DNA of 64,000 nt. It comes from an uncultured Lysobacteraceae bacterium. Lineage in GTDB: Bacteria; Pseudomonadota; Gammaproteobacteria; Xanthomonadales; Xanthomonadaceae. Both the position numbers and the translations under genes were made by a program. This document shows, piece by piece, positions 1 through 9,349 of the stretch. Every line of letters begins with the position of its first letter. Positions within the stretch are counted from its first letter, which is position 1. The stretch is taken from assembly GCA_937897645.1 (NCBI GenBank), contig CALCNV010000031.1, positions 68,296-132,295 on the forward strand, in the 5' to 3' direction. The notes beneath the pieces are model-generated. The model was given only the letters and a program-made list of their open reading frames with translations, was not told where the DNA came from and ran no database searches.

Positions 1-129
1 CGAAGAGGCCGCTACAGCATCTTGTGCCGATGGCGACCTGCTCGATTCAGGCTCCTGCACGTTGCATGCCACCAGCGTCAGAGACGCGATGGTCAGGGAC
101 AGGACAACTGATAACTTACTAGTATTCAT
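1..129 (-). CDS. Small lipoprotein, 3' end cut by window edge
   Basis: An open frame starts with ATG at 129 and runs off the left edge, giving the first 43 residues. It has a Lys-containing N-terminus, a hydrophobic core and a lipobox ending LTLVAC (Cys22), followed by a Ser/Ala-rich linker, so it should be a secreted, lipid-anchored protein. A GAGG run lies a few bases upstream of the ATG. It is the last gene visible in the minus-strand O-antigen direction, 56 bp after another lipoprotein gene. The function is unknown because the mature domain lies outside the window. Confidence 0.6.
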   Translation of the reverse strand, partial: MNTSKLSVVLSLTIASLTLVACNVQEPESSRSPSAQDAVAASS

Positions 130-185
130 TGCTCAGGCCTCAGTAAATTAGATTTGGAATGGGATGCTTGCAAAAAATCCCGCCA

Positions 186-743
186 TCAGTCGGCTGGAAT
201 CATTATTTGCCTGCCATTGTCGCAGAGGCGACCCTCTGCGCCAATCGAATACGTGAGATATAGGTGGTACTGGCCCGGCGCAAGCGAGGCTGGGCCCAAG
301 CTTGATTCGAAGCCAGAACTACCCAACCCATCCTTTCCAGGGAATGCATCCACCACATCATTTCGACGAATTTTCAAATCAAGAGGAATACTTACTGCGA
401 GGTCGGCTGACTGTGGCTGCGCAACCAGCATCGGCGTGGCAGGAAGCATTCCCGAATCATCGCCAAGCCATCCACGAATAATCGTGTTCTTATTTGCCAC
501 TGCTACACCAGAATCGAATGGCTTTCCATCCACAAGTTCGACGTTGCATAACGTAGTCGCTTTACGTTGGCCGGCGTCCACCGGCATAGCCGCGATCACG
601 CCGGTTTCAGCCGGCGGCGTGATTGCGGCCGCACCAGTTGCAATTGGGTCCGGAACGACCGCAGCTGCATTTGGCTCTTTACAGGCGACTAAAGAAAAAA
701 TAAGCATCGGCAAGATGATGACGAGCTGGAATGGCGTCTTCAT
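186..743 (-). CDS. Hypothetical lipoprotein
   Basis: A 185-residue protein with a lipoprotein signal peptide whose lipobox ends SLVAC (Cys21). The region after it is rich in Ala, Pro and Val, as is common in lipoprotein tethers. The remaining 130 residues have a hydrophobic/polar alternation that suggests beta structure, but no family is recognised. It lies 17 bp after the acyltransferase gene on the same strand and is probably at the tail of the same transcript. A role in envelope polysaccharide is possible from position only. The plus-strand frame covering the same DNA has no protein-like features and was dropped. Confidence 0.6.
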   Translation of the reverse strand: MKTPFQLVIILPMLIFSLVACKEPNAAAVVPDPIATGAAAITPPAETGVIAAMPVDAGQRKATTLCNVELVDGKPFDSGVAVANKNTIIRGWLGDDSGMLPATPMLVAQPQSADLAVSIPLDLKIRRNDVVDAFPGKDGLGSSGFESSLGPASLAPGQYHLYLTYSIGAEGRLCDNGRQIMIPAD

Positions 744-760
744 TGAGTTCCTCCTATTAC

Positions 761-1987
761 CTATGAATGCGTACTTGTCGGAAGAATAGTGGCCTGTCTC
801 TTCTTTACAAGACGCGCGGCAACCTTCTTGCCGAGCCTTATGCCGGGCTGTTCAATCAAACTGTAGGTCAAGTAGGAAATCGGCAGTACAACCAAAAGCG
901 TGGTTGCGAGTGAGGCGAGGAAAGCTAAAGTTAGAGACGCTGTCTGGGCATATATCCATTGGTACAAGGGGCTCATGAAATATATTGCCGTGGTATGCGT
1001 CAAGTAGATGGAATAGCTCACCTTGCCAAGGAAACCGGTAAAAGCGTTCACGATCAAGCGCCATGGAGCTAGCGCAGTGCCAAGGAAGATACAACCGAAG
1101 ACCACGCCTTGCCAGTAATAACCATCGCCAAACACATTCGGCAGCCAGCCTTGCAATAACGCTGCAAAACCAAAAAAACCACCCCATAGAAACGCATTGC
1201 CCATGGCTTGATAGCGCCCTGCGTGCATGCCAGCGGAGTCGAACTTCATGTAGACGTGATAGACAAGGATGCCGACTGCGAAAATCGGAAAATGCTTGAA
1301 AGTACTCCACTGCAGGATGGATTGCTTTAATGCTTCAGGCATTACCAAATAGTCAAGTACTAGCTGCATGGTCAGCCAAACTAACAGGCAGAAGAATACG
1401 AACGCCACGCTATTCCCCGCACACTTCACCCTACGGTAGATGAGCGGAAAAAAAGCATAAAAGACCATCTCAACACCGATAGTCCAGCCGGCCCACACGA
1501 AACCCTCCTGCTTGCCGGGCAGCAAATTGAACACGAAGGCAAATGACGCCGCGACGTCAGTCCATGGGTGTACCACGCCGAACTTCCATACATCCCTCAA
1601 CATGGTGGCAGCGATCATGAAGTAGAAGAGCGGCGCAAGTCGGAAAAATCTATGCAGATAGAAACTTAAGGTCGGGCTACCATCCTTCAGTCGCATCGGC
1701 ATCGTGTAGTAGAGCGAAAAGGCGCTGACAATGAAAAACAGCGTGACTCCGGTGCCTCCGGCAAGTGCAACCTTTTCTGCCCACTGCGGCGGCACTAGGT
1801 TTGGCTGAGGCAACAAAACCATGTGATAAACGAGCACGTATAACGCAGCCAATCCTCGGAGCGAGTCGAGAAATTCCAGGCGTCGTTTGCTGACAGGAAC
1901 GTTCATCGCAGCATCCGCCAAGTCACGGATAACCGCGGACGAGTTCGTTGCACCTTGTGATTCTATGGTGGATGCATTCGATGACAT
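761..1987 (-). CDS. Membrane acyltransferase, acyltransferase-3 family (O-antigen/sugar O-acetylation)
   Basis: A 408-residue polytopic membrane protein. The N-terminal motif FLDSLRGLAALYVLVYH, with its Arg and His, is the signature of acyltransferase family 3 (OafA/NodX type), which transfers acetyl or similar groups to sugars at the inner membrane. About ten hydrophobic segments follow, with EQP near the C-terminus, also typical. The start at ATG 1987 is preferred because the preceding methyltransferase gene ends at 1990, two bases away; ten more codons upstream are open. It lies in the O-antigen operon, so O-acetylation of the polysaccharide is the likely job (inference). Confidence 0.88.
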   Translation of the reverse strand: MSSNASTIESQGATNSSAVIRDLADAAMNVPVSKRRLEFLDSLRGLAALYVLVYHMVLLPQPNLVPPQWAEKVALAGGTGVTLFFIVSAFSLYYTMPMRLKDGSPTLSFYLHRFFRLAPLFYFMIAATMLRDVWKFGVVHPWTDVAASFAFVFNLLPGKQEGFVWAGWTIGVEMVFYAFFPLIYRRVKCAGNSVAFVFFCLLVWLTMQLVLDYLVMPEALKQSILQWSTFKHFPIFAVGILVYHVYMKFDSAGMHAGRYQAMGNAFLWGGFFGFAALLQGWLPNVFGDGYYWQGVVFGCIFLGTALAPWRLIVNAFTGFLGKVSYSIYLTHTTAIYFMSPLYQWIYAQTASLTLAFLASLATTLLVVLPISYLTYSLIEQPGIRLGKKVAARLVKKRQATILPTSTHS

Positions 1988-1989
1988 GT

Positions 1990-2856
1990 TCACTTCTGCT
2001 TCTGGAGCGCAAAGCACGCCTGGTCATATTTATTGCTATCAAAATATCCTGAAACGAATTGCAAGCCCGTTCCCATACCGGTCTTCACGTATTGCTCAGG
2101 GATCCAGGTCTCTCCATAGAAGCTTGAATCACGGGGCCCACCTCCGCCCACGCCTTCTGATGAAGCATGTACGATCTCACCAGCACGGTATTTCGACCTG
2201 GCGGCCTGCAAATCTGGAAACAGCTTGCCCAGTGCAGTGATGTAGGAGTTTTCCGTCTTCTGTGTCGCTGCCCAGTCGCAGAAATCAAAGAAGCTTATGT
2301 GGCGGGTAGTGAATACCACGATCCCACCTGGCTTCAGAATCCGCTCGAATTCCGCCATCCATTCACGACAGGCCTTCTCTGAAAGATGTGAAAAGACCGA
2401 GTATGCGTAGATGAGATCGAATTTTTCACTTTGATAGCTGGTTGGCGGAAAGGCTGGGCAGGCCTCGAACTTATCAGACCCGAAAAGCTCTTGGGTTAGG
2501 CTGACGAAGTCTGGATCCACGTCAATGCCGTAGATATTCTCAAGGCGCACATCCTGCATGAATACTCTGGATATTCGGCCCCAACCAAACCCGAAATCCA
2601 ATATTTCGGAAATCGGCGAGAATTTGACGTATGCCTTTTGCAAGGCATCCTGAACGTTTTCATAAAAAGCAAACGCTTGGCGCAGTGCCGCCTCGGAAGA
2701 CAAGCCTGTCGTGTTGCGCTGTAGTTCCTCGGATGGGAACTTGGGAAGCGTCTCACCAAACGGACTTAATTGTTCAGATTCTAGACTTTGAATCAAGGTG
2801 CTCAACCAATGATTTTCTTGATCCGCTCGAGTATCCGTGCTGCTGCTATGGCTCAT
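1990..2856 (-). CDS. SAM-dependent methyltransferase
   Basis: A 288-residue class I methyltransferase. The glycine-rich SAM-binding motif is ILDFGFGWGRISRVF, followed by the acidic GIDVDP and the post-I segment DLIYAYSVFSHL. EFERILKPGGIVVFTTR is the usual methyltransferase-11/25-type strand. The start is ATG 2856, which overlaps the stop of the upstream epimerase in an ATGA arrangement; longer readings would overlap that gene more. In an O-antigen operon such enzymes usually methylate a sugar residue or the chain end. The acceptor cannot be read from the sequence. Confidence 0.85.
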   Translation of the reverse strand: MSHSSSTDTRADQENHWLSTLIQSLESEQLSPFGETLPKFPSEELQRNTTGLSSEAALRQAFAFYENVQDALQKAYVKFSPISEILDFGFGWGRISRVFMQDVRLENIYGIDVDPDFVSLTQELFGSDKFEACPAFPPTSYQSEKFDLIYAYSVFSHLSEKACREWMAEFERILKPGGIVVFTTRHISFFDFCDWAATQKTENSYITALGKLFPDLQAARSKYRAGEIVHASSEGVGGGGPRDSSFYGETWIPEQYVKTGMGTGLQFVSGYFDSNKYDQACFALQKQK

Positions 2857-3785
2857 GTTGATTTCCATTCTGATTGGATTGGTTGAAGTGCCAGCCAAGT
2901 TCGATCCAGTCCCTCACGAAAATCAACCCGTGGCGACCAATCGAAATACTGGCGAGCATTGCTTATGTCAAGGATGATCGTAGATACGTCGAAGCCACGC
3001 TTCTCCAGATACTCGACAGGCAACGGACTGCCCGTCAATTCCCGCACGTAACCACAAAGCTGATTAAGGGAATGGCCCGTTCCGCTTCCCACATTGAAAA
3101 TGCCGCACTGCTTGCTCAGGCCCGCCTTCATGGCCAGTTCCATCAAATCGTCGACATAGATGTAGTCGCGTATCGTTTCACCATCCCCCCATATCTTGAT
3201 TCCCTCGCCGGCCAAGGCCTTGCCGAGGAATGCCCCTACAGCACCCTGCACGCCCGCTGTCGATTGACGTGGCCCGTAGGGATTGGATGGTCGCAGGATA
3301 AGTGGTTCGAGGGCCCCGAGCCGAGCATACATAGACAAATAGTTCTCGATAGCGACCTTGACAACCCCGTACGAGGAAATGGGACGGAGCGGATGATCCT
3401 CTTTTATCGGCAAGCTGTCGGGATCTCCATACACCGTTCCGCCTGATGAAAAGAAGACTATACGTCTGATATTCCTGGCCAGCATGGCGGCGACAAGATT
3501 CAGAGTGCCGATCAGATTGCTGTTTACATCATAGGAGGGATCGTTGTTGGACGTGCTGGGTACTGTCGAGCTGGCCAGGTGGTACACCAGCGTGACGCCA
3601 TCAAGCGCTGCGGCCAGTGAGTCAGGCTCATCAAGGCCGCCCATACGATAGTCGATTTCACTCCAGTCCATATCGGGCCTCGCAGCCGTGCGGTCATACA
3701 CACGCACCTGACACCCAGCGGCGCGCAAGCCCATGGCTAGGCTTGAACCAAGAAATCCGTTCCCACCGACAATCAATGCACGCAT
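2853..3785 (-). CDS. NAD-dependent sugar epimerase/dehydratase
   Basis: A 310-residue extended short-chain dehydrogenase. The NAD-binding motif GGNGFLG is at residues 7-13, FFSSGGTVYGDP follows strand 5, and the catalytic pair is SYGVVK (YxxxK). PSNPYGPRQ and the substrate-binding IWGDGETIRDYIYVDD segment are typical of UDP-glucose 4-epimerase-like enzymes. The start at ATG 3785 is chosen because its A is also the last base of the preceding TGA; a longer open frame upstream lies inside that gene. It probably makes a nucleotide-sugar precursor for the polysaccharide. The exact substrate is not determinable. Confidence 0.9.
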   Translation of the reverse strand: MRALIVGGNGFLGSSLAMGLRAAGCQVRVYDRTAARPDMDWSEIDYRMGGLDEPDSLAAALDGVTLVYHLASSTVPSTSNNDPSYDVNSNLIGTLNLVAAMLARNIRRIVFFSSGGTVYGDPDSLPIKEDHPLRPISSYGVVKVAIENYLSMYARLGALEPLILRPSNPYGPRQSTAGVQGAVGAFLGKALAGEGIKIWGDGETIRDYIYVDDLMELAMKAGLSKQCGIFNVGSGTGHSLNQLCGYVRELTGSPLPVEYLEKRGFDVSTIILDISNARQYFDWSPRVDFREGLDRTWLALQPIQSEWKST

Positions 3786-6700
3786 CAGCCTTTGGCCTCC
3801 ACGCCCTGACCCCAAAGGCCCAAGTGCGTGCGAAGCACTCGCCCATACGCGGCGGCTGACTCCCGTGTAGCGCCATCCAAGTTGAACAAGGCTTGCGCTG
3901 TACTCTGGACGCGCATGACTTCGTCGAAGTGCTGCTGTGCCGCCGATCCCAAGGTGACGCTGGCTGCGTGACGACGATGTTGGTTGTATGCATTGGCCTC
4001 GAACACCACCTTGCCTTTTAGCAAAAGCCTCAGGTAGACCAGCCAATCACCTGCAATTCTATAGCTTGCGATTTCTTCAATATTGGCTTCCAATACCTCC
4101 AGCAACGGAGCACGGCGGAACAAGGCGGCACTAACATTGGGCAGCGTGTTTTTGGTGGCAAGCCCTGCTACAACCTCGTCGACACCTTCGGCGACATAGC
4201 TCTTCAACCAGCGCGTGCGCGAAAGATCATCCGTATAAGCCAGGTAATGGGGCGCAAGTACCTGTCCATATTCATCGATCTGTTCGGATTGCGAATAGCC
4301 CATTACCGCGTCAGGATTCGCTTCTAGAAGTTTTGTGAGGCTTTCGAGGAATTCCGGCTTGGAGAGGTCGTCGGCCTCTGCAATCCAGACGTATTCTCCA
4401 CGCGCGAGCTTTACACCCTTCAACCATTGCCGGAAAACCGAGCCGCTGTTGCTGGCACCTTCGACAACCATGGGCTCAGGATTGAGCTTGCTGCGCAATC
4501 GCTGCAGGGTTGCAAGGCTGCCATCGGTAGACACGTCATCCAGCACGATAAGCTCGTAGAGGGGTAATGTCTGCTTGGTGACGGTATCCAGGCGCTCTTC
4601 GAGGTAGTGCGCGTAGTTGTAGTTCGGCACCACCACCGATACCTTTGGAAATCCCATTCCACCAAGTGCAAGGAGATCCATTGCATAGGAACGGAATGAA
4701 AAAGAGCGATCAACCAGCGCAACGCCGTCACTGCCCAGCCGCATCCGCAAGGCCGTGTCACTGATAATGCGCAGTAGCTCGTCCGCATAAGCCTTGATGT
4801 CAAAAGCCTCCACCACGCAGCCGCCCGTCCGTGCAACCAGATCGGCACCGCCGCCCGTCCCGGAGAAAGCCACCACGGGCGTGCCCACCGACAGGCTTTC
4901 CAGCACAACGGACGGGAACGGATCCTCGCGCGAGGCAAGCGCATACACATCCGCGCCTGCGTAATGGTCATCAGTATCAAAATCCAACCCGGTGAAATGG
5001 AAACGTGATTCACAATTTCCGCCGCGTAACGTCGCCGCCACTTCGTCCTGCACCGCCACATCGCGATGGCCAACCCACACGAAGTGGAGGGCGGGGTCAC
5101 GGCGGCAGGCGTCCACTGCCGCCTTGGCCAGCAAGTCCACACCTTTACGCCTGTCCGCATATCCAACCGATAGCACGACCTTGGCGTTGGCTGGCAGCCC
5201 CAATCGCTCGCGCAGGCGCAAGCGCACTTCAACAAGATCGCGCAGTCCGCGGTGCCGACTACGGGTGAACAGACCCTGCGGTCGCTGTACAACAGTGGCA
5301 TTCATCGAACCACGATCGATGAACTCATGCAGTCCCTCCTTGACTGCCTCTGCTGCCACGACAATATAGTCTGCATTGGCCGCAATCGAACCGAGCGCCT
5401 TTTCAAGCTGATATTGACGTATAACGCCCGGCAATTCATGTACCAGCGAGATGACCCGCATGCCCGCCTCACGTAGTGGGCCAACCACATGTCCGGCAAC
5501 CGCGGTATTGGCGATGACAACATCAATGCCTTGTGCATGGAGCTTGCGGGCCAAGACACGTACATCGCTTCCGTCTTCGTATGGCTTATGCACTTCCGCG
5601 AGCTTCGCGAATTCCGGCTCGAGGGGGCCACCCCCTTGCAGTAGAACGTCCACCTCAACGCCACAGCCATGCGTCAATTCACGCACGAGATTGAGCGCTA
5701 GATACTGCGCGCCGTGCGGATGCGCATCATGCGATACCACCAATATTCTTGGCTTCGTATTACAACCTGCAAGCGCGTCGCGCGTCGCCTGCAGATATGC
5801 ATAGCCAAATCGCCGGTCTGGCTCAAGGTGCGCGCCCTCGGCCCATTCATTCCATGCATTCAGGAAAACCAGACTTTCGCCTGCGACAGGATTTTCGCGT
5901 GCGAAATCCACCGCACTGCCTAGCCATTCTCGATAGAGCGCGGGCGAGGAATGGGCGAAGGTATACCCTTTGCCTGGCTTGCGTGCTTCATTGTCCCAGC
6001 GTGGCGCCACGCCTTTTATCAACGGATAGTCAGGGGTCGGCCAGGTCATTCCTTTTTGGGCCAACTCTGCGTAATCGACGATATACCCGGAATAAGCGGA
6101 ATCAATTATTTCAACCGTATCATTGATGCACTTCAATCCACGCGCTAATTTGTGAGGTGGAAATTCTATCGCCGCGTCGAAACCCAGTACACGCGGATCA
6201 TCCACATCGAATTGAACCATCGCGAGGAATATCTCTCCAAGCCCTTCGTCCCGGCAATGCTGCCGCCAGATGCCCAAGGTACGCTTGCAATCAGGCAAGA
6301 GTGATGGGCGGTAAACAATCAGCAGTGGCAGACCATTCACACGGATGTACCGGGAATCGCGAAGATATGGAAGCGCATCACGAATGAAATCAAGGTCATC
6401 CTCGGCAGTGTAGTTCTGGCCAAGGAGTACGTCGTCGTCATGTCCGTCCCAACGGCGCGTCCAGTTCTCATTCGCCCAGCACAGGCAAAACGGTAGATCT
6501 ATGTCGGGATTTGCGATCAACTGGTCCAAAGGACGTTCGAGCAATCGGCGCCCCGAGAACCAATAGTGGTGGAAGCAGAATCCATGGATGCCGTAGAGCT
6601 TCGCTAGTGCTGCCTGCCGACGCATCACGTCCACAACACGCAAGTCGTAGAATCCAAGCTCTCCAGGCATGTGTGGCTGATGGTGCCCGACATATTGCGG

Positions 6701-7153
6701 CAACGCTTTGGACACATTCGTCCATTCCGTGAACCCGCGCCCCCACCATTCGTCATTCTCGGGAACCGGATGGAACTGCGGCAAGTAGAATGCGATCGCT
6801 TTGGCCGCTACGCGGGCAGGCGCGATTGAGTTGGGGATCAAGGCCACGTAATCGTCGCCGTGTGTATCCGACTGGGCGAGCAGGCCTTTTATGTAGGGCG
6901 CCAAGCCAGAGGCAACGGTGGACTGCTGTACGACTGGCGAGCTGTCCTCGTGCAACGGAAGGAACGCCAGTTGGGCGCTACCAAACGCGCGCCATCGCCT
7001 GTATGCGTTGGTCTGATCGAAAACAGAGGGAAACGTTAGAAATAACCATTCCTTGACCGCAAGGCGGAACTTCCACCCAAATGGCAAGCGTACGTAGGCT
7101 GCGTGCAGCCCGTAGCCAATCCTTGACTTCAAACTACCCATTCCAATTTCCAT
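3785..7153 (-). CDS. Three-domain glycosyltransferase: WbsX/GH99-like + GT4 + GT2
   Basis: A 1122-residue protein. Residues about 119-465 form a WbsX (glycoside hydrolase 99-like) domain, seen from AFYLPQFHPVPENDEWWG, FTEWTNV and CWANENWTRRWDG. Residues about 468-825 are a GT4-type (group 1) glycosyltransferase, with RILVVSHDAHPHGAQ, VLSVGYADRRKGVDLL and the late EDPFPSVVLESLSVGTPVV. Residues about 838-1080 are a GT2 domain, with VSVVVPNYNYAHYLEERL and IVLDDVSTDGS. There are no membrane segments. The gene overlaps its neighbours by 20 bp upstream (8 bp if Met5 is used) and 1 bp downstream. Three sugar-transfer modules in one chain suggest coordinated assembly of a repeat unit; this is inference. 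Confidence 0.9.
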   Translation of the reverse strand: MEIGMGSLKSRIGYGLHAAYVRLPFGWKFRLAVKEWLFLTFPSVFDQTNAYRRWRAFGSAQLAFLPLHEDSSPVVQQSTVASGLAPYIKGLLAQSDTHGDDYVALIPNSIAPARVAAKAIAFYLPQFHPVPENDEWWGRGFTEWTNVSKALPQYVGHHQPHMPGELGFYDLRVVDVMRRQAALAKLYGIHGFCFHHYWFSGRRLLERPLDQLIANPDIDLPFCLCWANENWTRRWDGHDDDVLLGQNYTAEDDLDFIRDALPYLRDSRYIRVNGLPLLIVYRPSLLPDCKRTLGIWRQHCRDEGLGEIFLAMVQFDVDDPRVLGFDAAIEFPPHKLARGLKCINDTVEIIDSAYSGYIVDYAELAQKGMTWPTPDYPLIKGVAPRWDNEARKPGKGYTFAHSSPALYREWLGSAVDFARENPVAGESLVFLNAWNEWAEGAHLEPDRRFGYAYLQATRDALAGCNTKPRILVVSHDAHPHGAQYLALNLVRELTHGCGVEVDVLLQGGGPLEPEFAKLAEVHKPYEDGSDVRVLARKLHAQGIDVVIANTAVAGHVVGPLREAGMRVISLVHELPGVIRQYQLEKALGSIAANADYIVVAAEAVKEGLHEFIDRGSMNATVVQRPQGLFTRSRHRGLRDLVEVRLRLRERLGLPANAKVVLSVGYADRRKGVDLLAKAAVDACRRDPALHFVWVGHRDVAVQDEVAATLRGGNCESRFHFTGLDFDTDDHYAGADVYALASREDPFPSVVLESLSVGTPVVAFSGTGGGADLVARTGGCVVEAFDIKAYADELLRIISDTALRMRLGSDGVALVDRSFSFRSYAMDLLALGGMGFPKVSVVVPNYNYAHYLEERLDTVTKQTLPLYELIVLDDVSTDGSLATLQRLRSKLNPEPMVVEGASNSGSVFRQWLKGVKLARGEYVWIAEADDLSKPEFLESLTKLLEANPDAVMGYSQSEQIDEYGQVLAPHYLAYTDDLSRTRWLKSYVAEGVDEVVAGLATKNTLPNVSAALFRRAPLLEVLEANIEEIASYRIAGDWLVYLRLLLKGKVVFEANAYNQHRRHAASVTLGSAAQQHFDEVMRVQSTAQALFNLDGATRESAAAYGRVLRTHLGLWGQGVEAKG

Positions 7154-8684
7154 TGATGACTCGTCGCATCCAACGCAATGGCTTGGTCATCCGCCAACTC
7201 AATGAGTTGTGCACCTGCACCAGTTCGCCTTGTTGCTTCACAATGTCATTTTGCAACAAAACTTCTTGTTCGCGCGCCGCGTCGAGGTCTGATTGCATGC
7301 GTTCAAGCACTGCGATCGCATCGCGATTTTGTTGTGAAAGAGCGGAAATATGCGCATTCATTTCTGTAACTCTCGCGCCTATTGATTCGAGTTGCGCGCC
7401 ATGAATGTCCAGAACCCCGCTTGGATCAGGCAGGCGCTCCATTGCTTCAGCCACATCTGCAGATCGCTGGCCCAGCATCGCCAGCTGATCGTGCAGACTA
7501 GCTACCTGTTCACCCATGAGCTCTAGTCTTACTCCGTGTTTATCGCTGATCTCAGCCTGGCGGAACTCCTGGTTACGAACTAACTCGCCCAGGCCCTGCA
7601 ATGCACTGATGTCGGATTGCAGTTTTGGAAGCAACGACTGGATTTCATCCACAGCGCGATTCAGCGCCGAGGAAGATGCCAAGTTGAGCGCGTCATTCTG
7701 CTCTGCCGCGCCCCTGAACTGTCCAATCATCTGTTCCCGCTCCAAAGCCTCGGCTTGATGACGGGTCAATTCGTGCTTGTGTGCTTCTATCCCCTCTTTC
7801 AATTGCTCGATGGATTGTTCGCGAACAGCCGCATTGCGATTATGGTTAGCCAGCTCGGCTTCTTGGTCCTGGATACGCTGGTTAAGATGACCGATCAATA
7901 CCTCGCGCTCTTGCAGTGAATTGACGTAATGTGCCAATTCACCATCACCCTGCAGAAGACGCGCTGCCAAGAGCTCAGCATTCTCAGTGGAACGTATGCC
8001 ATCGCCCAGACTCTCGAACAGGCGATTGACCACGGTATCGGGTTGGTCCTGCTCCAGGGCTGAGAGCATTCCCAGGGAATCCGGCATGTCGCTGCCGACC
8101 AGCAGTACACCGAGTCCATGCGTATGCCGGAATTCGAACGACGGATAGCGCTGCGAGACCTCATCCCACAGCCTCCAGACCCCGAAGTTCCGCTCCCTGA
8201 CCATGGTGTCGTGAAACAGGATGACCCCGCGTTGCGACATCTTTGGAAGCCACGTCTCGAAGTCATGCTTAACGGCGTCATAGGTGTGGAGTCCATCGAT
8301 ATGCAACAGGTCTATCGAGCCATCCTCGAAACAGGCCAGCGCATCATCGAAGGTCATCCGCAACAGTTGGGAGAAGCCCGCATAGTGCTTCTGGTGGTAC
8401 TTCCAGAGCGTACTGAACACGTCTTCGCCATACAGCCCGGCATGTTCGTCACCCGCCCACGTGTCAACCGCGAAGCACGCAGTGTGCAGTGCGTTGAGCT
8501 GCACCGCCTGGCAGAACCCGAGGTAGGAAGCGCCATTGTGCGTGCCCAGCTCCACTAGCATGCCGGGCTTCAGCTCCTCGACGATCCAGGCCGCGAAGGG
8601 TATGTGGCCGATCCATGCGCTTTGCGGCACGATGTCGGGCCGCATACACATGCTGGCATTGAGAGGTAACGTAGTCATGGTCAT
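7134..8684 (-). CDS. Class I methyltransferase with long C-terminal coiled coil
   Basis: A 516-residue protein. The N-terminal 200 residues are a methyltransferase-24-type domain: MLVELGTHNGASYLG is the SAM-binding loop, LLHIDGLHTYDAVKHD and GVILFHDT are the later acidic and strand motifs. From about residue 220 to 500 the chain is Gln/Glu/Leu-rich heptad sequence, a long coiled coil. Known O-antigen chain-length systems of the ABC-exporter type use a terminal methyltransferase attached to a coiled-coil ruler (WbdD of E. coli O9a), so a chain-capping and length-control role is attractive. No kinase domain is visible. The start ATG 8684 overlaps the previous stop in an ATGA. Confidence 0.85.
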   Translation of the reverse strand: MTMTTLPLNASMCMRPDIVPQSAWIGHIPFAAWIVEELKPGMLVELGTHNGASYLGFCQAVQLNALHTACFAVDTWAGDEHAGLYGEDVFSTLWKYHQKHYAGFSQLLRMTFDDALACFEDGSIDLLHIDGLHTYDAVKHDFETWLPKMSQRGVILFHDTMVRERNFGVWRLWDEVSQRYPSFEFRHTHGLGVLLVGSDMPDSLGMLSALEQDQPDTVVNRLFESLGDGIRSTENAELLAARLLQGDGELAHYVNSLQEREVLIGHLNQRIQDQEAELANHNRNAAVREQSIEQLKEGIEAHKHELTRHQAEALEREQMIGQFRGAAEQNDALNLASSSALNRAVDEIQSLLPKLQSDISALQGLGELVRNQEFRQAEISDKHGVRLELMGEQVASLHDQLAMLGQRSADVAEAMERLPDPSGVLDIHGAQLESIGARVTEMNAHISALSQQNRDAIAVLERMQSDLDAAREQEVLLQNDIVKQQGELVQVHNSLSWRMTKPLRWMRRVINGNWNG

Positions 8685-9349
8685 GGACTCGTATGGATTC
8701 GATTCGCTATCCGCGTAATCGCGTGGAAGGCGCGCATGCGCCAGCTTGGCTTGATCTTACGGAATACACCCACTGTGTCGCCCCAGTCGCTACTGCCAGG
8801 ATCGGCATGCGGCTCCCAGTCCGTAGTCACTTCAAGCAGCTCGCAATGACCATACTTGGCCAATGCCCGGTAACCATCTGGGTAGAATCTCCAACAATCT
8901 TGCGGATAGCGATGCTCGGGGCCGCGTGAAGGGGCGATCAGGAAGATCATGCCTCCCGGCTTGAGCACACGTACCATTTCCAGCCATGTCATCCAAAAGA
9001 ACTCGACATGTTCGAATGCTTGCCCGGAGATTACAAGGTCGACCGAGTCGCTAGCGAACGGCAACCGATAGGGCGAAGTCAGCACGATATCTACGCCTGG
9101 ACCAGCCTCTAGGTCGATCCCGCTGTAAGACCAACCGGCGTTGCCGAATAGGGTGCGGTACGATCCATTCACATCGTAGGAGCCGATATCGACAATTGAA
9201 ACAGACTCGCTTGCGGAAAGGTAGCGAGCTACTAGGTCCTGCATATGCTGGTAAGAACTAACGTGCACTATGTGCTCCCGTTTGCCGGGCAGCGCACGAA
9301 TGCGCACCCATGACTGGAATGCTTGGCTCGAATCCTGGTCATGAGCCAC
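8681..9349 (-). CDS. Class I SAM-dependent methyltransferase
   Basis: A methyltransferase-11-type domain: VSIVDIGSYDVNGSYR is the SAM-binding motif, YSGIDLEAGPGVDIVL the acidic strand, and LEMVRVLKPGGMIFLIAPS the classic post-III strand. The start is uncertain. No ATG suits, and the frame is open further into the wzt gene; GTG at 9349 gives 222 residues and an 11-bp overlap with wzt, and is used here. Shorter GTG starts exist about 17 and 30 codons later. It ends in an ATGA overlap with the next gene, so translation is probably coupled. It is likely to act on the O-antigen or its precursors. Confidence 0.8.
   Translation of the reverse strand: MAHDQDSSQAFQSWVRIRALPGKREHIVHVSSYQHMQDLVARYLSASESVSIVDIGSYDVNGSYRTLFGNAGWSYSGIDLEAGPGVDIVLTSPYRLPFASDSVDLVISGQAFEHVEFFWMTWLEMVRVLKPGGMIFLIAPSRGPEHRYPQDCWRFYPDGYRALAKYGHCELLEVTTDWEPHADPGSSDWGDTVGVFRKIKPSWRMRAFHAITRIANRIHTSP

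Noticed and set aside
154..789. 211-codon plus-strand frame
   Set aside because: It is antisense to the lipoprotein gene at 186-743, which has a proper signal peptide.
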